Shown in pieces: positions 1-6,176 of a stretch of DNA of 8,774 nucleotides; position 1 is the first letter of the stretch, and the number at the start of each line of letters is the position of its first letter. Below the pieces are notes generated by a model, which saw nothing but the letters and a program-made list of their open reading frames with translations, was not told where the DNA came from and did no database searches. Origin of the DNA: Flammeovirgaceae bacterium UBA2371 (GTDB lineage Bacteria; Bacteroidota; Bacteroidia; Cytophagales; Cyclobacteriaceae); contig DDTF01000023.1 of assembly GCA_002345965.1 (NCBI GenBank), positions 16,788-25,561 on the forward strand, written 5' to 3'. The translations under genes and the position numbers were made by a program.

Positions 1-251
1 GGCTCCCAAATAATGGCGGTTTGCTGTCCACGCTTTTCGAGGTGACGATCCAAACAGTTTTCAGTGATGTTCAGTCTACCATTTGTAAACCATTTCACTT
101 CAGGTTTGGTAAAATCCCATTCCAGAACCTTATCCCATTTTTTTCTCCAGTAAAATTGCTCTGCTATGTTTGCCCAAAATGACTCTGGGTCTTTTATACT
201 TTTGTTATAGACCTCCTGGTAATCCGCAAAATCCTTCATCAGATGATTCAT
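1..251 (-). CDS. acs: Acetyl-CoA synthetase (acetate--CoA ligase), N-terminal part, cut by window edge
   Basis: The minus strand reads an open frame from an ATG at 251 to the window edge, giving 83 complete codons and no stop. The protein begins MNHLMKDFADYQEVY and contains DPESFWANIAEQFYWRKKWD, WFTNGRLNITENCLDRHLE and TAIIWEP. These match the N-terminal cap (ACAS_N) of AMP-forming acetyl-CoA synthetases, where the FW..IA......WDKVL and GKLN...NCLDRH patterns are strongly conserved. The enzyme is cytosolic and activates acetate to acetyl-CoA through acetyl-AMP. The ATP-binding and catalytic parts lie outside the window. A second in-frame ATG at 239 (residue 5) could also be the start. It is a housekeeping gene transcribed away from the polysaccharide cluster and marks the cluster's left border. 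Confidence 0.93.
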   Translation of the reverse strand, partial: MNHLMKDFADYQEVYNKSIKDPESFWANIAEQFYWRKKWDKVLEWDFTKPEVKWFTNGRLNITENCLDRHLEKRGQQTAIIWE

Positions 252-270
252 TTGTAAAATTAGGTTAACA

Positions 271-301
271 GAAATATACAGGCAATTATGGCTAAATTCA
301 A
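271..301 (-). promoter_or_regulatory. Candidate Bacteroidota-type promoter for acs
   Basis: On the minus strand a TTG (299-301) is followed by 20 nt and then TATATTTC (271-278). This agrees with the Bacteroidota sigma consensus of a -33 TTG and a -7 TAnnTTTG except for the last base. It would place transcription start about 10-15 nt before the acs ATG at 251. The match is short and found by eye in AT-rich DNA, so it is only suggestive. No comparably good match was found on the plus strand of the same 80-base gap. Confidence 0.3.
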
Positions 302-331
302 CTTTGAAAACCTAATCGGTTATTTGTTGTG

Positions 332-1171
332 ATGAACGTAATTTCAGAAAAATTGACGAATGACATATTACCTATTATTGTGATATATAAGTTGTCCATT
401 CGCGATTCCTTAGCCTGGCAATCTTTAAATACCGATTATTCATATTTTTCATCTGTATTAATTTATGACAACAGTCCAGTATCTCAGCCAATACCTGATA
501 CGCGTTTTAAAGTCTATTATTTACATGACCATCATAATTCTGGCGTGAGTAAGGCTTACAATGAAGGATTAAAAATGGCTGATAGTTTAGGTAAAAAATG
601 GTTGCTGCTATTGGATCAGGATACGCAATTGCCGAATGACATAATTGCGTCATATGCACAGTCCATCTATCAGTATCCAGAAGAAAATTTTTTTGCGCCA
701 ATCCTTAATGATAAAATTGGAATTGTTTCACCATTTAGTTACTCATATGGAATCACTCACCGACTTAATGCCGTTAAAAAGGGTGTCTTGTCACTATCGA
801 AATATCGAGCTGTAAATTCCTGTAGTTTAATAAGAACACAAGCAATGAAACTGGCGGGAGGTTTTGATGAAAGATTACCGTTAGATCATAGTGATATTTA
901 CTTTCAGGAAAAGCTTGCGCTTAATCGATCTTCTTTTGTTGTTGTGAATGCTTGTATCAAGCACAGATTTTCAGGTACAGAAGTCAGCAATAAGAATGAT
1001 ACACTCATACGGTTTGAAATATTTTGCAAAAGTTGCATAACTATGTCTATGTTAACTCAGTTCGAAAGTAACTTTCGTAAGGTATCTTTAAAAAGGGCAT
1101 TAAACTTAAGTCTTCGGTTCTTCACAATTCGCTTTATAGTTTTGCACTTACAATTATGGAATAAAAGATGA
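332..1171 (+). CDS. GT2-family glycosyltransferase (rhamnosyltransferase-like)
   Basis: This 279-residue protein has the GT-A fold pattern of family 2 glycosyltransferases. An IIVIYK strand lies at about residue 15 and an IYDNSP strand end at about 44-49. A DQD catalytic metal-binding motif inside WLLLLDQDTQLP has its Asp residues at 95 and 97. GGFDE (176-180) precedes DHSDIYF, and a later His lies in KHRFSG (about 210). The arrangement resembles rhamnosyltransferase-like GT2 proteins that extend O-antigen units on a lipid carrier, but the actual sugar cannot be read from sequence. I chose the ATG at 332 over the GTG directly before it at 329. It is the first gene of the plus-strand cluster and overlaps the next by ATGA. 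No transmembrane segment is evident, so it probably acts at the cytoplasmic face of the inner membrane. Confidence 0.85.
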   Translation: MNVISEKLTNDILPIIVIYKLSIRDSLAWQSLNTDYSYFSSVLIYDNSPVSQPIPDTRFKVYYLHDHHNSGVSKAYNEGLKMADSLGKKWLLLLDQDTQLPNDIIASYAQSIYQYPEENFFAPILNDKIGIVSPFSYSYGITHRLNAVKKGVLSLSKYRAVNSCSLIRTQAMKLAGGFDERLPLDHSDIYFQEKLALNRSSFVVVNACIKHRFSGTEVSNKNDTLIRFEIFCKSCITMSMLTQFESNFRKVSLKRALNLSLRFFTIRFIVLHLQLWNKR

Positions 1172-2349
1172 ATCCTTATTTTGCATACAGCTTTTCATTT
1201 TTTATGGCCGTAGCTGTGTATCTGCTTGGCTGGTCTGAGGCATATCCTCCGCTTACCAAATCTTTGTTAGGCTTTTTATTATTAACTATAGCGTTTCATT
1301 TCACCGCAGGTATTTTTTGGCGCAAAGCTAGTACCAGATTTCCTGTGAGATTAAACGATGACTTCAATATCATTCGAATTACCCTGTTTATTTGGATTCT
1401 TTGGATTGCGGATTTTACTTACGAAGGGGGCATACCGCTTTTTAAAATTTTATGGAATGAACCCTACAATTATCGCTTATTTGGCATCCCTACCTTACAC
1501 GTTTTTATTGTAACCTTCAGTTCATTTTACACAATTTACCTATTTCATCTGTTCCTGTCTACGAAAAGAAAATTCGTCTTAGTTATTTACATACTTCATC
1601 TTTTCGCAGCAATTCTCATTTATAGCAGGGCAATGTTCATGTTTAATCTTTGCGCCAGCGGATTTTTATTTTTATGGTATAAACCCAAATACGTAAGGTA
1701 TATACTCCTGATTATTCCAATTGTAATTCTTCTCCTTTATTTATTTGGCGCTGCAGGAAATATGCGAGTTTCAAGAGAGGCAAATTCGAAATATGACAGT
1801 GAGCTTTTTCTGCAAAAAGGCCAGGCTACTAATAACTTTAAGGAGTCCTTTATTCCAAATGAATTCTTTTGGTTTTATATATACACCTCATCTCCGCTGG
1901 CCAATCTTCAACAAAACATCAATAATGCAGATAGACATGTTTCATGGTCATGGTTCTTTAAGATGGTCAATAATGAAATGATATTTAATTTTATTTCGAA
2001 GCGAATAAATTCAATTTTTGGTATTCCCCATCCTGGCGAATACACTATAGAAGGTCCGTTTAACGTATCAACTGTATATTCAAGGTCTTTCAGTCACCTT
2101 AGCTGGACAGGAATGTTTGTGATGGCTATTTTCATATTGGTGATTCCATTCATTTACAGGATGTTCTTATCACCTGCCTACCTCGGCTCAGGTCTTGCCC
2201 TATTGTCAACCATGTTTCTTTTTATGGCTTACGATAATACCATAAGTTTTACGGGTCTGAGCTTTCAACTTTGTTATCCGCTCTTATTTGGCTGGTTAGA
2301 AAAGAAGGAAATATTTTCATTAAGGAAGGCAACATCTTATTCATCCTAA
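1168..2349 (+). CDS. Wzy-like oligosaccharide repeat-unit polymerase (multi-pass membrane protein)
   Basis: The 393-residue protein is strongly hydrophobic, with roughly ten predicted membrane segments by eye. They fall at about 1-22, 31-50, 66-84, 107-131, 135-153, 156-170, 176-196, 310-331, 336-357 and 363-375. A large soluble loop spans about 197-308, as expected of the periplasmic loop in Wzy polymerases. The TYEGGIPLF segment (about 84-92), the SRAMF segment after the fifth helix, and FYIYTSSPLANL (about 236-247) resemble O-antigen/oligosaccharide repeat-unit polymerases. Such proteins join lipid-linked repeat units on the periplasmic side. The start overlaps the upstream glycosyltransferase stop by ATGA (1168-1171), implying coupled translation. 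Wzy proteins diverge greatly in sequence, so the class is inferred mainly from topology and neighbours. Another acyl- or glycan-handling membrane enzyme is possible. No specific gene symbol can be justified. Confidence 0.72.
   Translation: MNPYFAYSFSFFMAVAVYLLGWSEAYPPLTKSLLGFLLLTIAFHFTAGIFWRKASTRFPVRLNDDFNIIRITLFIWILWIADFTYEGGIPLFKILWNEPYNYRLFGIPTLHVFIVTFSSFYTIYLFHLFLSTKRKFVLVIYILHLFAAILIYSRAMFMFNLCASGFLFLWYKPKYVRYILLIIPIVILLLYLFGAAGNMRVSREANSKYDSELFLQKGQATNNFKESFIPNEFFWFYIYTSSPLANLQQNINNADRHVSWSWFFKMVNNEMIFNFISKRINSIFGIPHPGEYTIEGPFNVSTVYSRSFSHLSWTGMFVMAIFILVIPFIYRMFLSPAYLGSGLALLSTMFLFMAYDNTISFTGLSFQLCYPLLFGWLEKKEIFSLRKATSYSS
2193..2212 (+). repeat. 20-nt direct repeat, copy 1 (in polymerase gene)
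   Basis: The sequence TCTTGCCCTATTGTCAACCA occurs here and again exactly at 4593-4612 in the ligase-like gene. Both copies are read in the same codon phase and encode LALLST. In this gene the segment lies in a C-terminal membrane helix (about residues 343-349). The flanking bases differ on both sides. Confidence 0.8.
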
Positions 2350-2374
2350 TTTAAAATAATTAGTCCTCTGTTAA

Positions 2375-2405
2375 TTGATAATGCATGGTATAACAAGTAT
2401 TTTAG
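2375..2405 (+). promoter_or_regulatory. Candidate internal promoter before the second glycosyltransferase gene
   Basis: The 76-base gap after the polymerase gene is the largest within the plus-strand cluster. It contains TTG (2375-2377), then 20 nt, then TATTTTAG (2398-2405). This is one base off the Bacteroidota -7 consensus TAnnTTTG and has the same spacing as the acs candidate. Transcription would start about 15 nt before the ATG at 2426. The AT-rich context makes chance matches likely. The gap also holds a weak inverted repeat (2346-2363), discussed among the rejected items. Confidence 0.22.
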
Positions 2406-2425
2406 GATAAGGTAAATTTCCTGAA

Positions 2426-3124
2426 ATGATTTCAGTATGCATGGCAGTAAAGGATGGCGAATTGTTTATCAAGGAACAAATCAGTTCTATCCTCACCCAG
2501 TTGGGGGTAAATGATGAACTGATTGTATCAGACGACCACTCCAGTGACTCTACTCTAGAGATTATTAACTCATTTCAGGATAAAAGAATAAAAATTTTCT
2601 GTAATCCAGGATCAGGGATACTCAACAACTTTGAAAATGCATTGAGACATTCTTCTGGTGAGAAAATATTCTTATCCGACCAGGATGATGTGTGGCATAA
2701 GGATAAAGTTGGGAAGATGGGCGCATTGTTAGATCACTATGATGTTATCGTTTGCGATTGCACCATTGTTGATCACCAACTCAACCCTCAACATGAGTCT
2801 TTTTTTAAGATTAATAAATCGAGCAAAGGAATGCTGAAGAACATCTTTAAAAATTCTTACATGGGATGTTGCATGGCATTTAATCGCAGCATTTTAGAAA
2901 AAATTCTTCCTTTTCCGGATAAAATACCTATGCATGATCTTTGGATAGGCTTAAATGCAGAGCTATACTTTTCAGTATTCTTTCTTCCGGAGAAGCTTGT
3001 TTTCTATCGAAGGCATTCAAATAATGCTTCCAGTGACCCAAAAAAAAGCTCACAATCTTTAAAAATAAAAATGTCTGGTCGGCTTCATTTAATAAAAAAC
3101 CTATTGGTTAAATCTTATGCATGA
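2426..3124 (+). CDS. GT2-family glycosyltransferase (SDQDDVW type)
   Basis: This 232-residue protein carries an unmistakable GT2 signature. MISVCMAVKDGELFIKEQI forms the first strand and helix, and IVSDDHSSDST (about 33-43) has the nucleotide-binding Asp pair. The DxD site is SDQDDVW (84-90). MGCCMAFNR follows at about 146-154, PMHDLWIG (168-175) may contain the catalytic base, and YRRHSNNAS lies near 194. The SDQDDVW subgroup is common in capsule and O-antigen clusters and usually adds hexose or deoxyhexose residues to undecaprenyl-linked glycans. Donor and acceptor are unknown here. The protein is shorter than many relatives, which often run to about 300 residues, but the catalytic core is complete. 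The ATG at 2426 starts directly at the conserved first strand, so it is well supported. The 3' end overlaps the next gene by 8 nt. Confidence 0.9.
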   Translation: MISVCMAVKDGELFIKEQISSILTQLGVNDELIVSDDHSSDSTLEIINSFQDKRIKIFCNPGSGILNNFENALRHSSGEKIFLSDQDDVWHKDKVGKMGALLDHYDVIVCDCTIVDHQLNPQHESFFKINKSSKGMLKNIFKNSYMGCCMAFNRSILEKILPFPDKIPMHDLWIGLNAELYFSVFFLPEKLVFYRRHSNNASSDPKKSSQSLKIKMSGRLHLIKNLLVKSYA

Positions 3125-3944
3125 CTTGAGTGCTTCCATAGTGGTTTATAAGAGCAATCTGAAAATGTTATCGGAAGCTATAAGTAGTTTTCTTGCTGCA
3201 ACTGCCGTTTCGAAGTTGTATATCATAGACAACTCTCCAACCAATGAAGTCAAAAATCTAATCAATGATCCTCGGATTGAATACACATTTAACAATAAAA
3301 ATGTTGGATTCGGAGCAGGTCATAATATTGCTTTAAAAAAAGCGCTTAAGGCCGGAGTGCTTTATCATATTGCTATTAATCCTGATGTCTATTTTGACAA
3401 ACATTCCATTAAGAAACTATATGATTTTATGGAATCTAATCAAGAGGTAGGGTTGTGTATGCCCAAAGTGCTTTACCCTGATGGTCGTTTGCAACCTCTC
3501 TGTAAATTATTACCTACACCAAAAATTTTAATAACAAGAAGATTTCTATTTTTTCTCAATGAATTTTTGGCAAAGCAAAATTATCACTATGAACTACAAT
3601 TCTCTGGATATAACAAAATGATGGATGTTCCTTTCCTGTCAGGATGTTTTATGTTTCTTCGGATGGAGTCTTTAAAAAAAATTGGCTTATTTGATGAGCG
3701 CATTTTCTTATATTCAGAGGATGTAGATCTAAGTCGCAGAATTCACAAACATTACAGAACTGTCTTTAATCCTGATGTAACGATTTACCACTATCATCAA
3801 CGAGGTAGTTATAAGAATCGACTTCTCTTATTACATAACATACGCAGTGCGATACGGTACTTTAACAAATGGGGCTGGCTCTTCGATAAGGAACGGGATT
3901 TAATTAACCAGCGAACTTTAGTTCGAATAGCAAATGGGATTTGA
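3117..3944 (+). CDS. GT2-family glycosyltransferase (WbbL/rhamnosyltransferase-like)
   Basis: The 275-residue protein shows the classic motif order of WbbL-like GT2 enzymes. SIVVYKS comes first, then YIIDNSP (35-41), NNKNVGFGAGHN (59-70), the metal-binding NPD (88-90), and FLSGCFMFLR (173-182). FDERIFLYSEDVDLSRRI (192-209) holds the acidic catalytic segment, followed by YHYHQRGSYKN (about 224-234). Such enzymes add rhamnose or similar deoxysugars to lipid-linked glycans at the cytoplasmic membrane surface. The rhamnose assignment is a family tendency and is not shown by this sequence. No membrane helix is evident. The ATG at 3117 lies inside the end of the preceding gene, overlapping it by 8 nt. 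The 3' end overlaps the ligase-like gene by 11 nt. No Shine-Dalgarno sequence is visible, so translational coupling is likely. Confidence 0.92.
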   Translation: MHDLSASIVVYKSNLKMLSEAISSFLAATAVSKLYIIDNSPTNEVKNLINDPRIEYTFNNKNVGFGAGHNIALKKALKAGVLYHIAINPDVYFDKHSIKKLYDFMESNQEVGLCMPKVLYPDGRLQPLCKLLPTPKILITRRFLFFLNEFLAKQNYHYELQFSGYNKMMDVPFLSGCFMFLRMESLKKIGLFDERIFLYSEDVDLSRRIHKHYRTVFNPDVTIYHYHQRGSYKNRLLLLHNIRSAIRYFNKWGWLFDKERDLINQRTLVRIANGI

Positions 3945-5244
3945 TAGATTAAACATTCATGAGAAAGTGCTCATAGGTGGATTAACGTTATCTATCATTG
4001 CACTTCCGTTTTCGATCAGTATTTGCCACATAGGGTTAATTGTAATTGCAATCAATTGGGTGATTGAAGGGAATTGGTTTATAAAATGGAAATTAGCCAG
4101 TCAGAATTATTTAGTAATATTTTTTGCAATGTATTTCTGTTGGCTTGCTGTAGGCGTATCCTATTCAGATAATATTGAAAATGCATGGTTCAATGTGGAG
4201 AAAAAATTCTCTTTTGTATTAGTCCCAATTGTGTTAGTTACTTCTGGTTTATCTGCTAAACACAAGCACATGCTCCTTATGACATTCATTTTGACTTGCT
4301 TTGTTGGCACTTTAATTTGTTTTGGAAGCGCTATCCATCGCATTTATTACAATTCTCAACTATTTACTTTAAACTTTGGCGCCATCCAGCCAGAACTTTT
4401 GCTCTCCAATCCTCTCTTTTCAAATAATTGGCAACATTTTTCCTATGTCGCCCTGGCATCTGGAATAGGTATTCATCCAACTTATCTCTCTATTTATCTT
4501 ATATTTTGCATTTGCTTATTAATCGCTCAATTAATCAATAAAACATTAAATAAATATTTAATTATTAGCATGATCACGTATTTCACAATATTTCTTGCCC
4601 TATTGTCAACCAAAATCGTTGTGCTTGCAATACTTCTAGTTTGCACTGCGATTATCCTAATGTCTCTAATCAATTCTTCCATTATGAGAGCCAAGAAAAC
4701 AATAATTACCATTTCATTTGTTTTTCTGTTTATGGCACTTACTGCATTAAATCCAATAAGCTTATATAGGGATTTTCAGGAAATAAACTCAACACACCTT
4801 ATTGTCGAAAAAAACGCTACCTATTCCAATTCAACCGAAATTAGATTTACATTATGGTGGGCTGGATTAAAAACTGTATGGACAACAAATCCTATTATTG
4901 GCTCCGGGACTGGTGATACTCTTCTCGAAATAAGTGAGACATTAAAAACAAATAACATTTCCAATATTCTTAACACAAGTGACCCGCATAATCAATTTAT
5001 ATACACCTACATCTCGACTGGCCTAATAGGATTGATACTTTTACTTGGTTGCTTGTTATCCCCACTAAGGGATGCCTGGAGAACAAAAAATCTTTTACAT
5101 ATTGTTTTTATTGCATTAGTGCTATTAGCTTCTTCCACAGAATCCTTTCTTGAATCACAAAAGGGAATTATGTTTTTCGTTCTATTCCAATTTATACTGT
5201 ACATCAATCCTTGGTCCTCCACGAAAAAATTGTCGATTCAATGA
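3934..5244 (+). CDS. O-antigen ligase-like membrane protein (WaaL/Wzy_C superfamily)
   Basis: The 436-residue multi-pass protein has about eleven or twelve hydrophobic segments and a long extracytoplasmic loop at about 273-352. Just before and within the C-terminal region it has the O-antigen ligase pattern. STEIRFTLWWAGLKTVW (300-316) contains the conserved Arg and is followed by NPIIGSGTGD (319-328). DPHNQFIYTYISTGLIGL (350-367) has the HN pair typical of the Wzy_C domain. A Glu at 403 sits in the late ES-FLES segment. WaaL enzymes transfer finished polysaccharide from undecaprenyl diphosphate to lipid A-core, and relatives act as polymerases or protein O-glycosyltransferases. Ligase is favoured because a separate Wzy-like gene lies upstream, but the two roles could be swapped. 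The ATG at 3934 overlaps the upstream gene by 11 nt, and the stop overlaps the next start by ATGA. Confidence 0.82.
   Translation: MGFDRLNIHEKVLIGGLTLSIIALPFSISICHIGLIVIAINWVIEGNWFIKWKLASQNYLVIFFAMYFCWLAVGVSYSDNIENAWFNVEKKFSFVLVPIVLVTSGLSAKHKHMLLMTFILTCFVGTLICFGSAIHRIYYNSQLFTLNFGAIQPELLLSNPLFSNNWQHFSYVALASGIGIHPTYLSIYLIFCICLLIAQLINKTLNKYLIISMITYFTIFLALLSTKIVVLAILLVCTAIILMSLINSSIMRAKKTIITISFVFLFMALTALNPISLYRDFQEINSTHLIVEKNATYSNSTEIRFTLWWAGLKTVWTTNPIIGSGTGDTLLEISETLKTNNISNILNTSDPHNQFIYTYISTGLIGLILLLGCLLSPLRDAWRTKNLLHIVFIALVLLASSTESFLESQKGIMFFVLFQFILYINPWSSTKKLSIQ
4593..4612 (+). repeat. 20-nt direct repeat, copy 2 (in ligase-like gene)
   Basis: This is the second exact copy of TCTTGCCCTATTGTCAACCA, also found at 2193-2212. 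It encodes LALLST at about residues 221-226, in a mid-protein membrane helix. It is in the same codon phase as copy 1 but at a different position in the protein, so it is not an aligned homologous site. Confidence 0.8.
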
Positions 5245-6176
5245 ACAAATACGAATCAGATACATTATCCAAGCACATAATTCAAACCCTATTGTATTTT
5301 GACATATTCAATTATCCATTAGCATCTGATGAAGTATATGAGTTTTTACAAACTAACCACATAACCCAACAAGCAATAAATGAAAGATTACACCAACTAG
5401 TTACCGAGAAACTGACTTATAGCTTTGGACAATTCTTTACTTTACAGAATGACAAGACATTAATCGAAAGAAGGATAAGAGGTAATAAGGAGGCAATGCG
5501 GTACATGATTATTGCCCATAAGCAAGCTGCCTTTATCAACAAGTTCCCCTTTGTTAAATCCGTTATGGCATCTGGTTCGTTGTCCAAAGGATATATGGAT
5601 GAAAGCTGTGATTTGGATTTTTTTATAGTAACTAAGAGCCAGAGACTTTGGATAACCAGAACTTTATTAGTTTTATACAAGCGAATATTTTTAGGTAATT
5701 CCCATAAATATTTCTGCGTAAATTATTTTGTGGATGAAGCCAACCTTGAAATTGAAGAAAAAAATCTTTATACGGCTATAGAACTATCTACGTTAATTCC
5801 TTTGGTTGGATTTGAATCCTACAAAAAACTGATGGCCGCTAATCCTTGGACAATGGAATATTTACCTAATTCAACTATTAAAATTGAGGGATTAGAGGAA
5901 AAATACCATACTACAATTTTAAAAAATGTTGTAGAAGGCATACTCAACCTATTTTTTCCTAGAATATTAAACAGTTTTTTCATGAGATTAACGTTGCGCA
6001 GATGGAAACTTTTATATGAAAATTTATACGAAAAGGAGGATTTTAAAATAGCATTTAAATCAAAAGCAAATGTTTCAAAAAATCACCCTAATTACTATCA
6101 GAAAAAAGTGATGTGTCTATATCATAAAAAAAGAAAAGATTTTTCTAACAGATATAATCTGAATTGGGACGTATGA
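5241..6176 (+). CDS. Winged-helix plus nucleotidyltransferase-domain protein
   Basis: This 311-residue protein has two recognisable parts. Residues about 15-70 look like a winged-helix fold: YFDIFNYPLASDEVYEF, then a helix with INERLHQLVTEKL, then a wing ending GQFFTL. Residues about 105-165 form a minimal nucleotidyltransferase core with GS at 112-113 and DLD at 124-126, inside SGSLSKGYMDESCDLDFFIV. This is the GS-x(8-12)-DxD signature of the polymerase-beta-like superfamily. Further segments CVNYF, LYTAIELSTLIPL and NPWTMEYLPN follow (about 159-210). From memory these recur in relatives in polysaccharide clusters, but I could not check this. The superfamily transfers NMP to hydroxyl groups on small molecules or proteins. 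The substrate here is unknown. The ATG at 5241 gives an ATGA overlap with the upstream stop and is preferred over an in-frame TTG at 5211. The C-terminal part is basic. Confidence 0.82.
   Translation: MNKYESDTLSKHIIQTLLYFDIFNYPLASDEVYEFLQTNHITQQAINERLHQLVTEKLTYSFGQFFTLQNDKTLIERRIRGNKEAMRYMIIAHKQAAFINKFPFVKSVMASGSLSKGYMDESCDLDFFIVTKSQRLWITRTLLVLYKRIFLGNSHKYFCVNYFVDEANLEIEEKNLYTAIELSTLIPLVGFESYKKLMAANPWTMEYLPNSTIKIEGLEEKYHTTILKNVVEGILNLFFPRILNSFFMRLTLRRWKLLYENLYEKEDFKIAFKSKANVSKNHPNYYQKKVMCLYHKKRKDFSNRYNLNWDV

Noticed and set aside
329..331. GTG start three bases before the ATG of the first glycosyltransferase
   Set aside because: ATG at 332 directly follows and is the stronger start. Using the GTG only adds one residue and no conserved sequence.
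252..331. Plus-strand promoter for the first glycosyltransferase gene
   Set aside because: The best matches (for example TTTG at 251-254 with TATACAGG 20 nt later) keep only about half of the -7 consensus bases, too weak to report.
1745..1981. Open frame of 78 codons inside the polymerase gene, same strand
   Set aside because: It lies wholly within the convincingly membrane-protein-coding frame and shows no recognisable domain. It is a frame shadow.
2346..2363. Inverted repeat CTAATT-TAAAAT-AATTAG just at the polymerase stop, possible terminator
   Set aside because: The stem is only six mostly A-T pairs, with no GC-rich core and no following T run. It would be a very weak hairpin.
3671..3680. 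Run of eight A bases in the third glycosyltransferase gene, possible phase-variation tract
   Set aside because: Short A runs are common in this AT-rich DNA and the frame is intact through conserved motifs on both sides. There is no evidence of slippage.
5211..5240. TTG start that would extend the nucleotidyltransferase by ten residues
   Set aside because: The ATG at 5241 forms a typical ATGA overlap with the upstream stop. The extra residues lie wholly inside the ligase-like gene and add no domain.
5007..5680. Minus-strand open frames of 71 and 87 codons (5007-5222, 5417-5680)
   Set aside because: They lie antisense to well-supported genes, have no recognisable motifs and no plausible start signals. 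Similar minus-strand frames at 507-701, 4161-4343, 4527-4712, 7190-7420 and 7988-8209 are rejected for the same reason.
6164..6172. TTG start for the radical SAM gene
   Set aside because: The ATG at 6173 gives an ATGA overlap with the nucleotidyltransferase stop and starts immediately before the first conserved strand.
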